Origin: Streptomyces tateyamensis | GTDB taxonomy: Bacteria > Actinomycetota > Actinomycetes > Streptomycetales > Streptomycetaceae | DNA: 64,000 bases | Assembly: GCF_003205575.1 (NCBI RefSeq) | Contig: NZ_PYBW01000014.1 | Location: 5,513-69,512, forward strand | Direction: 5' to 3' | Shown here: piece after piece, positions 41,120 to 51,700 of the stretch | Layout of the letters: each line of letters begins with the position of its first letter | Position numbering within the stretch: position 1 is the stretch's first letter | Notes under the pieces: model-generated | What the model was told of the DNA's origin: nothing | The model's input: only the letters and a program-made list of their open reading frames with translations | Databases searched by the model: none | Position numbers and translations under genes: made by a program

Positions 41120-44008
41120 TCAGTCGGCCAGTGGCGGGCGCAGCAGCAGGACGGCGGGGACGCGGTCGGGGAAGCCCAGGCGCAGCAGGCCGTGGCCGAT
41201 CCCGGCCAGCCCGGTCAGCAGGCCCGGACTGCTGACCGCACCCGGGGTGCCGCAGCGCGGCGCGGACCCTGCCGCGGTGGGGTCGGGCAGGCCCGGTCGA
41301 CCTGTGGCTGAGCGCAGTTCGAGGACGCCGAACTCGCCGTGGCACAGGCTGTGGTCGGGCAGCGGGTCGGCGGTCGCGAGGGCGGCGACGGCGCGCTCCA
41401 GGTACCGGGCCAGCGGCGGATCGGCCAGTGCTGCGGGGCTGTCGGAGAGAGCGAGCGCGGTGCCCGCCGCGCCCCGGCACCAGGAGGCGTCACCGTCGCC
41501 GGGCGGGACCGAGCGCAGGGCAGCCAGCCCCGCCCGCTCGAAGTCCCCGCCACCGCCCTGGGCGGCGAAGGCCAGCAGTGCCCACCCCGTACCGGCCCGC
41601 CCGTGCGCGAAGCCGGGCGCGGCGGCGGCCGGCGCCTGGAGCAGCCGCTCGGCGCAGGCCCGGGCGGCGTGCCGGGCGGCGGCGGAACCGGTGGCCCGGT
41701 GGACGGCCAGCAGCGCGGCCAGGCCCCCGGCGAGCCCGGAGAGCACGGTGGTGTCCTGGTCGGCGGCCACCGCGGCGGCGGCCAGCGCCACCGCGGGCTC
41801 GACCAGGTCGGCGAGGGCGGGGTCGGCCAGTTCGACGGCGAGGTGGCTCAGCGCGTAGGCGATCCCGCCCAGGCCGGTGAACGCCCCGGTGCCGACGTAC
41901 CCGAGCTGCTCGGGCTGCGCGGCCAGGCCGGCCAGCAGGGCGGGCACGGGGGCCAGCGCCCGGCGGGCGGTGTCCGCGTAGCGCGCGTCGCCGCTGATCC
42001 GGCTCAGCTGGGCCAGGAACAGGGCGGTCCCCAGGTACCCGTCGGCCAGCCCGGCCCCGAGCGGGCCGAGCTGCCAGTAGCGCTGGTCGATCAGCTCCAG
42101 CCCGAGCCAGTTGGCGCGGCCGTGGCCGTGCCGGGCCCAGGCGAGCAGCCGGTCCCCGATCCGCCGGGCGGCGGCCAGCGCCTGCGCGCTCGAGAGCGGT
42201 TCGGCCCGCGCACGGGACGAACCGGGCGAGCCGGCCGGACCGGGCCGCCCGGCACTCCCCAGCCCCACCACCCGGGTGGCCAGCGCGGCCCGGACCACCC
42301 ACTCCTGCTCGTGGAGCTGCTCCTCGTCCATCGCCGTCACCCGGGCCATCGCGCGGTCCAGGCCTGGTTCGCCCAACAGCCCCGGCAGCGGCCCGCTCTG
42401 ACTGCCCCACAGGTCCGCCGAGTCCGGCCGGGTGGTGAACAGCGGGATGTCGCCGCACCAGAGCTGGGCCACCTCGTCGGCCGTCAGGCGGGCCGAACCA
42501 CCGGGCGCGGCGCCTTCCTCGCGCAGCAGGCCCAGCAGGCGGTCCCGGTCCCCGGCGGCGCGCAGCACGTCGGGGTGGGTCGACTCGTCCAGCAGCCGCG
42601 CGTAGCTGCGCGAGGCCCGGACCACCACCCGCACCTCGTCGGCGGCGAACCGGTGCAGCGGGCCGTGCGGGCCGGCCAGCTCCGCCGCCCCGGCCGCGAT
42701 CGCCCGGTACCCGGCGCGGAAGCCGGCCAGCAGTTCCTCGGTGAAGGCCGCCGGGTCGGCGTCCCGCCCGTCCAGGGTGGGCCGGTTGGCCGCCCCGGCG
42801 GCCGTCCGGGGCCGCCTGACCAGCCGCATCGTGTCGGTGCCGGAGCCCTCGAACTCCACCGCGTCGACCGGCAGCAGGACGCCCTTGTCGCCGCCCAGGC
42901 CCGACTCGTCCCACCCCTCGCGCTCGCCCAGGCGCAGGTGGGGCAGCAGGCCGGTGCGGCGCACCGAGCGGGCCAGCGCCTCGGCGGCGGGGTCGGGCGG
43001 ACCGGCGGCGGGCGGGGCGAAGGCGGTGGCGGCCGGGTGGAACAGCGTCTCCACGTCGACCAGGACCGGCCGGTCGGCGCGGGCGATCAGGTTCTCGTGG
43101 TGGACGTCGGTCCCGTCGACGGCGTGCAGCAGGGCCAGCAGCGCGCCCTGGCGGCGGTAGAACCGGGCCAGTTGGCGGCGCGAGCCGCACGGCTCGGGGC
43201 TGACGTGCTCGACCCAGCCGTACCCGGGGCGGGCCAGCACCGTGACGGTGGGCACGGCGGCCTCGCCCAGCCGGGCGTTGTACCAGTGGGCCAACTCGTT
43301 GAAGTGCAGGTGCGCGTGGACCGGGCGCGGCTTGTACACGGCGCGGGCGCCCGAGGCGAAGCGCAGCACGGCCACCGCGCGGCCGTGGCGGTGGCCGTCG
43401 CCCCCGGCCGGTTCCAGGGCGACCAGCGGGCCCGGGTCCGCGCCGGCCCACAGGTGCTCCACCAGCAGGTCGCGGTCCGCGGCCAGGCGCTCCAGCAGTT
43501 CGGCGGTGGCGCCCTCCGCGTGCAGGCAGGCCTGGGCCAGCAGGCGGGCCAGCACGGGGTATTCGGCGAACAGCCGGGTCAGGCCGTCCGGAGTGGCGGT
43601 CTGCCGGACGAAGTCGGCGAACCGGTCGGCGGGGGTGGCGCCGGCCAGCCGGCCGTTCACCCGGCTCACGTGCAGTTCCAGGACCAGGGTGCGGGCGGCG
43701 AGGCGGACCAGTCGGGCGGCGAGCCGCTCGGCGAAGCCGGCCAGCAGCGCGGGCGACGGCTGCTGACGGCTCGTCAGTCGCAATACGGCCGCATCGGTGA
43801 ACGGGGCCAGGATCCGGGCGAACCCGGCACTCCCGGACAGCCCCGCCACGGATGCCAGGGGCGTGACGGGCGCGGCGGCGACGGCCTGCGTGGTGAAGCG
43901 GGCCCAGTCGGGCCCAGCTTCCCGGCCGATCTGCTGCTCCGTCAGACCGCCCTGCCACCAGGCGATTCCAGTGGTTCCGGGCGGTGTCGCCAAGTGCGTC
44001 CCGGTCAT
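41120..44008 (-). CDS. lanM: Class II lanthipeptide synthetase LanM
   Basis: A 962-residue bifunctional enzyme from ATG 44008; the longer open frame upstream is not coding. The N-terminal dehydratase (DUF4135) has VYKPR (Lys for phosphate transfer), DVHHEN and VDVETLFHP, so it should phosphorylate and eliminate Ser/Thr. The C-terminal LanC-like cyclase has the zinc ligands C844 (WCRGAAG), C889 and H890 (LCHGEFG). All catalytic features are present. Its product would be the peptide encoded just downstream. No LanT transporter, protease or immunity gene is nearby, so export and leader removal would need genes elsewhere. It is divergent from two LuxR-type regulators. Confidence 0.92.
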   Translation of the reverse strand: MTGTHLATPPGTTGIAWWQGGLTEQQIGREAGPDWARFTTQAVAAAPVTPLASVAGLSGSAGFARILAPFTDAAVLRLTSRQQPSPALLAGFAERLAARLVRLAARTLVLELHVSRVNGRLAGATPADRFADFVRQTATPDGLTRLFAEYPVLARLLAQACLHAEGATAELLERLAADRDLLVEHLWAGADPGPLVALEPAGGDGHRHGRAVAVLRFASGARAVYKPRPVHAHLHFNELAHWYNARLGEAAVPTVTVLARPGYGWVEHVSPEPCGSRRQLARFYRRQGALLALLHAVDGTDVHHENLIARADRPVLVDVETLFHPAATAFAPPAAGPPDPAAEALARSVRRTGLLPHLRLGEREGWDESGLGGDKGVLLPVDAVEFEGSGTDTMRLVRRPRTAAGAANRPTLDGRDADPAAFTEELLAGFRAGYRAIAAGAAELAGPHGPLHRFAADEVRVVVRASRSYARLLDESTHPDVLRAAGDRDRLLGLLREEGAAPGGSARLTADEVAQLWCGDIPLFTTRPDSADLWGSQSGPLPGLLGEPGLDRAMARVTAMDEEQLHEQEWVVRAALATRVVGLGSAGRPGPAGSPGSSRARAEPLSSAQALAAARRIGDRLLAWARHGHGRANWLGLELIDQRYWQLGPLGAGLADGYLGTALFLAQLSRISGDARYADTARRALAPVPALLAGLAAQPEQLGYVGTGAFTGLGGIAYALSHLAVELADPALADLVEPAVALAAAAVAADQDTTVLSGLAGGLAALLAVHRATGSAAARHAARACAERLLQAPAAAAPGFAHGRAGTGWALLAFAAQGGGGDFERAGLAALRSVPPGDGDASWCRGAAGTALALSDSPAALADPPLARYLERAVAALATADPLPDHSLCHGEFGVLELRSATGRPGLPDPTAAGSAPRCGTPGAVSSPGLLTGLAGIGHGLLRLGFPDRVPAVLLLRPPLAD

Positions 44009-44327
44009 GCCCCCGAGCCTGGCAGCACCCGGGCAACCCCGCAAGGGTCGGCGCCGGGGGTAGTCGGGGCAGGGTGTCCCGTCCGCCCGGGCCCCGTGGT
44101 GACGTGTCCTCGGCAAGGGGCGCCCGGGGCCGGGCGCGGGGGCGCCGCTCCCCCGCGCCGACGAACCGTCGGAACACGGAACGCCCCAGGTCAACCCGGA
44201 ACCCCCGGAATGGTGGGTGCGGACCCCCCGGAAATTGCGGGGCCCGCACCCACGCGCGCGGCTCGGCGGGGCTGCCAGCATGCTGCGCAGTGGGGGAGTT
44301 GGGCCCGTCGCGACCGAGGAGCGCCCG
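44009..44327. promoter_or_regulatory. Divergent promoter region with hairpin and GGAA motif array
   Basis: About 320 bases between lanM and the first LuxR gene. GGAAC or GGAA(T/A) appears at 44171, 44178, 44198, 44207 and 44230. A perfect inverted repeat, GTGGGTGCGG (44213-44222) and CCGCACCCAC (44244-44253), encloses further C/G pairing. This could be an operator for the neighbouring regulators or a folded leader. No clear -35/-10 pair was found. An ATG at 44280 in frame with the regulator is an alternative start. Confidence 0.4.
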
Positions 44328-44969
44328 TTGGATAACCCGTTGTCCGTCAGCGTCCTGGCACTGGACCCCGTGCTGGACGCCGGTGCGAAGAGCAGTCTGT
44401 ACGGCAGCCCCGAGATCACCATGGTGCTGCCGCACGAGCCGGCCAAGGTGGCCGTGGTGGTCGCCGACCGGGTGGACGGCCAGGTGCTGGAGCTGGTGCG
44501 CACCACCCGCAGTGCCGCGTACGGGCCGGAGGTGGTGCTGGTGGCGACCGAACTGGCGCCGGACGAGGCGCGCCGGGCGATCGCGCTGGGGGCCCGCGGG
44601 CTGCTGCGCCGCCGCGAGGCCAGCGCGGACCGGTTGGTGCGCACCGTCACCACCGCCGCCGACGGCGACTGCACCCTGCCCACCGACCTGCTGGGCCTGC
44701 TGCTCGCGGACCCGCTGGGGCTGCCCGGCGAACCGAGCGGGCGGTTCGGCCCCGCCGCGCCCCGCGCCTGGGCCGGACCCGGCCTGACCGCGCGGGAGGC
44801 GGCGGTGCTGCGCCTGGTCGCGGAGGGCCGGGAGACCAGCGAGATCGCCGAGGAACTCTGCTACTCGGTACGGACGGTGACCGCCGTGGTGCGTGACATC
44901 ACCCAGCGCTACCGGCTGCGCAACCGCGCCCACGCGGTGGCCTACGCCATGCGCGGAGGCCTGCTGTGA
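44328..44969 (+). CDS. LuxR-type regulator 1 of the lanthipeptide locus
   Basis: A 213-residue protein from TTG 44328, chosen for its GAGGA ribosome site 8 nt upstream; ATG 44280 is the alternative. The N-terminal half resembles a response-regulator receiver but without a clear conserved phosphorylation pocket. The C-terminal LuxR helix-turn-helix has LTAREAAVLRLVAEG and SEIAEELCYSVRTVTAVV. It overlaps the next regulator by 4 nt and is divergent from lanM, so it likely controls lanM, the NRPS genes, or both. Confidence 0.78.
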   Translation: MDNPLSVSVLALDPVLDAGAKSSLYGSPEITMVLPHEPAKVAVVVADRVDGQVLELVRTTRSAAYGPEVVLVATELAPDEARRAIALGARGLLRRREASADRLVRTVTTAADGDCTLPTDLLGLLLADPLGLPGEPSGRFGPAAPRAWAGPGLTAREAAVLRLVAEGRETSEIAEELCYSVRTVTAVVRDITQRYRLRNRAHAVAYAMRGGLL

Positions 44970-45685
44970 GCACCGTGCAGGTCGGGGTCCGCACCGCCGG
45001 CCCGGCCCCCGCCCCGGCGCCGGCGGTCCGCCCGAGCGCCCCGCCGCACGCGCTGCGGGTGCACGTGCGGGCGGCCGACCCGGCGGTGCGCGGCCGGCTC
45101 GCCGCCCGGGTCGTGGCGGGCGGGGCCGAACCCGCCGCCGAGTGGGCGCCGGGCGCCGTCGTGGGGGCCGCCGCCGACACCGTCGACGGGGCGCTGGAGG
45201 CCTGCCCGCCCACCGCGCCCGGCGGGTACCCGCTGGTGGTGGTGGCCGACCGGTTCCCCACTGCCGAGGTGGTGCGCGCCCTGCGGGCCGGCACCGGGAC
45301 GCTGCTGCCCTCGGGCCGGGCCACCCCGGACCGGCTGGCGGCCGCGGCCCGGGCCGCGTACCACGGCGAGGACCGACTGCCGCACGAGGTGCTGGTGCGG
45401 CTGCCGCACGAGGTGCTGGTGCGGCTGATCAACGGGAAAGGGACCGAGCCGCCCGCCGCCGGGCCACCCGCTGCCGGGGCGGCGGAGAAGAAGTCCCCCC
45501 TGACAGCCCGCCAGACCGCGGTGCTGTCGCTGGTCGCCGACGGCCACGACAACGCGGCCATCGCCCGCACCCTGGACTGCTCGCCGCACACGGTGAAGAA
45601 CGTGATCTACGAGCTGATGGCCCGGCTGCGGGTGAACAACCGCGCCCACGCGGTGGCCCGCGCGGTCCGCCTCGGACTGGTCTGA
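44966..45685 (+). CDS. LuxR-type regulator 2 of the lanthipeptide locus
   Basis: A 239-residue protein with GTG 44966 overlapping the previous stop by 4 nt. The N-terminal receiver-like part is Ala/Pro-rich and lacks a clear phosphoacceptor Asp. The LuxR domain at the C-terminus has LTARQTAVLSLVADGHDN and IARTLDCSPHTVKNVIYEL. A perfect 24-bp duplication in the linker repeats LPHEVLVR twice. It looks like a paralogue of the gene before it. The two probably act together, perhaps as a heterodimer; that is inference. Confidence 0.8.
   Translation: MSTVQVGVRTAGPAPAPAPAVRPSAPPHALRVHVRAADPAVRGRLAARVVAGGAEPAAEWAPGAVVGAAADTVDGALEACPPTAPGGYPLVVVADRFPTAEVVRALRAGTGTLLPSGRATPDRLAAAARAAYHGEDRLPHEVLVRLPHEVLVRLINGKGTEPPAAGPPAAGAAEKKSPLTARQTAVLSLVADGHDNAAIARTLDCSPHTVKNVIYELMARLRVNNRAHAVARAVRLGLV
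45377..45424 (+). repeat. Perfect 24-bp in-frame tandem duplication
   Basis: The 24 bases at 45377-45400 are repeated exactly at 45401-45424, doubling the peptide LPHEVLVR in the linker of LuxR-type regulator 2. The identity is complete at synonymous positions too, so the duplication is recent. Confidence 0.9.
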
Positions 45686-45702
45686 GCCGTCGCGGCCGGC
45701 GA

Positions 45703-45727
45703 CGGGGCCGGCCCGCCGCCGGCCCCG
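45703..45727. terminator. Bidirectional GC-rich terminator
   Basis: CGGGGCCGGC (45703-45712) pairs perfectly with GCCGGCCCCG (45718-45727) across a 5-nt loop. It lies in the 49-nt gap between the convergent regulator 2 and the last NRPS gene, and it can end both transcripts. Confidence 0.7.
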
Positions 45728-45734
45728 CCCGCCG

Positions 45735-48700
45735 TCACCGCCCGCCGAGCACCTCCTCGATCACCGCGCCCAGCGTGGCCACGTGCGGCGGCTTCATCAC
45801 CCCGAAGTGGTCGCCGGGCACCCGGTGCACCGTCACCCCGCCCGTGGCCAGCTCGCGCCACCGCGCCAGGTACTCCTCGAAGGCCTGGCCGTACGCCACC
45901 TCGTGCTCGCCCTGGGCCAGTTCGTCGCTGACCACCAGGTGCAGCCCGCCTTCGTAGGGGCGGTGCCGGTACGCCAGGTCCATCTCCATCACCTCGCGCC
46001 AGACCCTGGCCGCCCGCGGCCACTCGCTGCCCACGCCCTGCTCGGGCAGGCTGATCCCGGTCTCCTCGTCCACGTCGTCCACCAGGTGGTCCAGCAGGTC
46101 CAGGATCTCCTGCCGGCGCTCGGGGGTGTCGGCGGCCGAGCCCTGCCGGTCGATCTCGACGAGCAGTTGCTCCAGGCGCCGGATCTTGCCCAACTCGCGC
46201 CAGGACTCGCCGCGCTGGTGCATGTCGACGCCCGGGTCGAGCAGCAGGAAGGTCACCTGCTCGCCCGCCGCCCGCAGCCGCTGGGCCAGTTCGGTGGCGA
46301 TGCCGCTGCCGCCGCACCAACTGAACAGCAGGTAGGGGCCGCTGGGCTGGACCCCCCGCAGCTCGGCCAGGTACCGCTCGGCCACCTGCTCGGCGCTGGG
46401 CGCGGTCGGGGCGCTGTGCGGGCCGGGCCACTCGAAGGCGGCCACCGGGCGGTCGGCCGCCAGTTGCGGGGCCAGCCGCAGGTACCAGTGCGCGCTGCCG
46501 CCGCCCGGGTGCACGCAGAACAGCGGGGTCCTGGTGCCCTCCCGGCGCAGCCAGACCAGGGTGTCCCGGTCCTCGGCCGGCTCCGCGCCGGCGCCCAGGC
46601 TCGCCGCCAGCGCGGCCACCGTGCGGTGCTCGATGAAGGAGGAGAACCGCAGCTCGACCCCGTGCCGGGCGCGCAGCGTGGCCACGATCCGCATCATCGC
46701 CAGCGAGTGGCCGCCCAGTTCGAAGAAGTCGTCCTGGGCGCCGACCCGGGTGACCTCCAGCGCCTCGGCCCAGGCCTCGGCGAGCGCGCACTCCAGCTCG
46801 CCGCTGGGCGCGGTGTAGGCGGTGGCCAGCTGCGGCCGGTCGCCCTCGGGGGCGGGCAGCTTGGCCCGGTCCACCTTGCCGGCCGGGGTGAGCGGGAACT
46901 CGGCCACGGTGAGGAAGTGCCCGGGGACCAGCGCCTGCGGGATCCGCCCGCGCAGGTGGGCCCGCAGCTCGGCCGCGCCGACCTGCTGCCCGGGCACCGC
47001 CTTGACGTACGCCACCAGCGTGGCGGCCGCCGTGCCGGCCCGGTGCGCGGTCACCGCGGCGGCGGCCACGGCCGGGTGCTCGAGCAGCAGGTGCTCGATC
47101 TCCCCCGGCTCGACCCGCAGGCCGCGCACCTTGACCTGGTGGTCGCGCCGGCCCAGGTAGCGCAGGGCGCCGTCGGCCTCACGGCGGACCAGGTCGCCGG
47201 TGCGGTACAGCCGCCCGCCCGGGACCTCGCCGTAGGGGTCGGGGACGAACCGTTCGGCGGTCAGCGCGGCCCGGCCCAGGTAGCCGCGGGCCACCCCCGC
47301 GCCGCCGACACACAGCTCGCCGGCCACCCCCTCGGGCAGCGGCTGCCCGCTCTCGTCGAGCACGTAGCAGCGGACGCCCTCGATCGGGCGCCCGATCGAG
47401 GGCGTCCGGCCGGCGTCGTCCGCGGCCACGGGGGTCAGGGTGGCGCAGACCGAGGTCTCGGTCGGGCCGTAGGCGTTGACGAACCCGGTGTGCCGGGCCC
47501 AGCGCGCGGCCTGTTCGGCGGGGCAGGCCTCGCCGGCCGAGACGAGCAGCTTGAGCTGCGGGAAGTCGGCCGGGTCCAGCCGCTCCAGCAGCGAGGGCGG
47601 CAGGGTCATGTGGGTGACCAGCGGCGCCTGTCGGCGCAGGTCGCCGGGGTCGGTGTCCGGCGGCGGCAGCACCAGTTCGGCGCCGTTGGTCAGCGCCATC
47701 AGCACCTCCCAGACCGAGGCGTCGAAGCTGGGTGAGGCGAACTGGAGCACCCGGTCGCCCGGGGCCACCCGCAGCGGCGCCAGCTGGGCCTGACGCAGGT
47801 TCAGCGCGCCGCGGTGCGGGACGCCGACGCCCTTGGGCAGGCCGGTGGAGCCGGAGGTGTAGATCACGTAGGCGAGCTGGTCCGGGTGAAGCGGCACCAC
47901 CGGGGCCTGCTCGGGCAGCGCCAGGTAGGCGCTCTCGTCCAGCACCTCGACCCGGTCGGCCAGGTGGGCCGGGAGCCGGTCGGCCAGCTCGGGGGTGCTG
48001 AGCACCACGGCGGCCCGGGCGTCGTCGAGCATGTGGCGCAGCCGGTCCGCCGGGTAGGCCGGGTCCAGCGGCAGGAAGGCACCGCCGGCCCGCAGCACCG
48101 CCAGCAGCGCGACGAACAGCTCCGGGGTGCGCGGCAGGTGTAGTCCCACCACCGACTCGGTGGTGACGCCGAGCTCCCCCAGCCGGTGCGCGAGCCGGTT
48201 CGCCCGTGCGTCCAGCTCGGCGTAGCCGACGGTCTGCGTGCCCCGGCGCAGCGCCGTGGCGGTGGGCGTGGCCCGGGCCGCCGCGGCCACCAGCTCCGGC
48301 ACCAGCAGCTCGACCGGGGCGGGCGGGGCCGCGTCGTTGCCGGCCCGCACCGCGGCGGCCAGGTCGGCCGGCGGCAGGGTCAGCGCCGCCGCGTCGCCGT
48401 CCGGGTCGGCCGCCATCGCCTCCAGCACGTGCCGGTAGCAGCGCGCCAGCAGCTCCAGGTGGCGCCGGCCCACCCGGTCCGGCCGGGCGCCCAGGCGCAG
48501 CACGCCGGGGAAGGTCCACACCTCCAGGGCCAGCTCGCTCGGACTGAAGTCGTCCACCATGGTGACCTCGCCGGACTCCCAGTCCAGCACGTGGAAGTCC
48601 AGGTAGCCGAAGGCCACCTCGATCAGCGGCTCGCTGCTGCCCCACTCGCGCTGCATGGCCGGCATCGGGAACCGCCGGTGCGGCCAGAGCGCGGCCTCGC

Positions 48701-51700
48701 CGGCGAACACCTCGGCGACCAGCGCGCGCCAGGTCGGCGCGGACAGCTCGGCCGCGAACGGCACGGTGTTCAGGTACAGGCCCAGCACCTCGTCCCCGCG
48801 GGCCTGTTCGGGCCGGCCGTTGCAGACCAGTCCGCCGAAGAACCGGCGGCGCCCGGTGACCAGGCCCAGCGCCTTGAGGTGGGCGGCGTGCAGCACGCTC
48901 TTCAGCGAGCCGCCGGCCGCGGCCGCCAGCCGGCGCAGGCCCGGCAGCAGCTCCTGGTAGGGGACGTCCAGGATGGTGGCCTTCTCGTCGGCGCTGCCGC
49001 CCGCCCAGCCGGCCGGCAGCTCGAACCGCTCGCGCCCGGTGACGGCCTCGGCCCAGAAGGCACGGTCGGCGGGCGAGGCGAGCGCCGCCCGCTCCAGGGC
49101 GACGAAGTCGGCGAAGCGCGCGGGGGGCGGCGGCGGGAACGCCGGGGTGCCGCCGCGGCGCAGCGTGCGGTACAGCCCGAGCAGTTCGGCGACGGCCGAG
49201 GTGTGGCTCCAGCCGTCCAGGATCGCGTGGCACTCGGTGTGGGTCAGCAGCCACTCCTGATCGCTGATCAGGTGCACGTGGTACCGCAGCAGCGGGGGCC
49301 GGTCCAGGTCGAAGCGGCGGCGCCGCTCGGCCAGCAGGAAGCCGTCCAGCACGGCCTGCCGGTCGGCCTCGGGCAGCGCCCGCAGGTCGTCCAGGCCGAC
49401 CGGCAGTTCGGCGCTCTCGTGCACCAGTTGCAGCGGCTCGCCGTACGTGGACAGGTCGAAGGAGGTGCGCAGGATCTCGTGCCGGGCGGTCAGCAGCGCG
49501 GCCGCGGCGTGCATGGTCGCGGGGTCGAAGGGCAGGTCGTCGCCGACCCGGTAGCAGGAGACGTTGTGGTAGACGGCCTGGTCGGCACCGGCCAGCAGCT
49601 CGTAGACCATGCCGGCCTGGGTCTGGGCCATGGGGTAGGCGTCCACCAGGCCGGGCGGCAGCAGCTTGCGGTCCGCCTCGGTGAGCTGCTCGAACGGGGC
49701 GACCGGGGCGGCCTGCGCCGTGCGGGCGGCGGGCTCGGTGCGGACCAGGGCGGCCAGTTCGGCCACCCGCTGACGGGTGAACAGGTCGTGCACGGCCAGC
49801 TCGATGCCCTGCTCGCGCAGCGCGCCGACCACTCTGATGGCGCGCATCGAGTCGCCGCCGAGCTGGAAGAAGCTGTCCTGGACGCCGACCCGGTCCAGGC
49901 CGAGCGCCTCGGCGAAGGCCTGGGCCATCGCCTGCTCCAGCTCGTCGCGCGGGGCCAGGTAGTCGCCGCCGAGCTGGGCCCTGGTGCCGCCGGGCTCGGG
50001 CAGCGCCTTGCGGTCCACCTTGCCGCTGGGAGTCAGCGGCAGCGCGTCCTGCAGCGTCCAGTGCACCGGGACCAGGTGCGCGGGCAGCCGGCGGCGCAGT
50101 TGCTCCCGGGCCTGCTCGGGATCGGCGGTGCCGGGGGCCAGATGGGCGACCAGCTGCTGCTGGTGGACCGTGACGGCGGCCGCGGCGATGCCCGGCAGCT
50201 CGGTCAACGCGGCCTCGATCTCGCCCAGTTCGACCCGCTGGCCGCGGATCTTGACCTGGTGGTCGAGTCGGCCCAGGTACTCGATGGTGCCGTCGGGACG
50301 CCACCGGGCCAGGTCGCCGGTGCGGTAGAGCCGCCGGCCGGCCTCGAACGGGGAGGGCACGAAGCGCTCCGCGGTCAGGGCCGCCCTGTTCAGGTAGCCG
50401 CGGGCCAACTGAACACCGCCGAGCAGCAGTTCGCCCGGGACGCCGATCGGGACCGGGCGCAGCTCACGGTCCACCAGGTAGCAGCGGGTGTTGGCGATCG
50501 GGCGGCCGATGGTGACCGGGGTGCCCGGCTCGCAGCGGATCGCGGTGACGTCCACCGCGGCCTCGGTGGGCCCGTAGAGGTTGTGCAGCTCGCAGTCCAG
50601 CTGCGCGTGCACCGCCTCGACCAGGTCGCCGGTCAGCGCCTCGCCGCTGCACACCAGCCGCCGCAGCGTGGGTAGTTCGGGCAGCGGGTGGGCCAGGAAG
50701 GCGCGCAGCATCGAGGGCACGAAGTGCAGGGTGCTGACCTGCTCGGCGGCGACCACCCGGGCGATCTCGGCCGGGTCGCGGTGGCCGCCGGGGCGCAGCA
50801 CCACCAGGGTGGCCCCGGTGGTCAGCGGCCAGAAGAACTCCCAGACCGAGACGTCGAAACTGTACGGAGTCTTCTGCAGCACCCGGTCGGCGGCGGTCAG
50901 CCCGTACTCCTGCTGCATCCAGTGCAGCCGGTTGACGATCGCCCGGTGTTCGACCAGCACGCCCTTGGGGTTGCCGGTGGAGCCCGAGGTGTAGATCACG
51001 TAGGCCGGGTGCCCGGGGCCGGCCGGCACCGGGGCGGGCAGCGGCTGCGGCAGCTCCTCGGCCGCGTCCAGGTACACCGGCTCGGCGCCCGCCGGAGCCA
51101 GCTCGGGGTCGGTGACCACCAGGCGGGCACCGGAGTCGGCCAGCATGTACGCCAGCCGCTGGGCCGGGTAGTCCGGGTCGAGCGGCAGGTAGGCGCCGCC
51201 CGCCTTGAGGATGCCGAGCAGGGCCGCCACCAGGCCCGGGCCGCGGTGCAGGCAGACGCCGACCACCGACTCGGGTCCGACCCCGCGCGCCCGCAGCCGC
51301 CGGGCCAGTTGCTCGGCCTGCTCGTCCAGCTCGCGGTAGCTCAGCTCGGTGCCCTCGAAGCGCACGGCGGGTGCCTGCGGGGTGCGGGCCGCCTGGGCCT
51401 CGAACAGGGTGGCCAGGGTGCCGGTCGGGTACGGCCGCGCGGTGTCGTTCCACCCGCGCAGCACCAGCTCCCGCTCGGCCGCCGGGAGGACTTCCAGCTC
51501 GTCGATCGGCCGCTCGGGGTCCGCGACGGCGCTGTGCAGCAGCTGGACCAGCTGGGCGGCGAACCGCTCGGCGGTGCCGCGGTCGAACAGCGCCGAGGCG
51601 TAGGTGACCCCGCCGGCCAGCGAGCCGTCCGGCTGTTCGGCCACCCCGACGGTCAGCTCGACCTTGGCCGAGCTCTCGCCCACCGGCAGCGGTTCGACCA

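Noticed and set aside
41339..44335. Long forward open frame (998 codons) opposite lanM
   Set aside because: It is antisense to lanM, which has all family motifs. The forward frame is repetitive Gly/Gln/Arg sequence without a fold.
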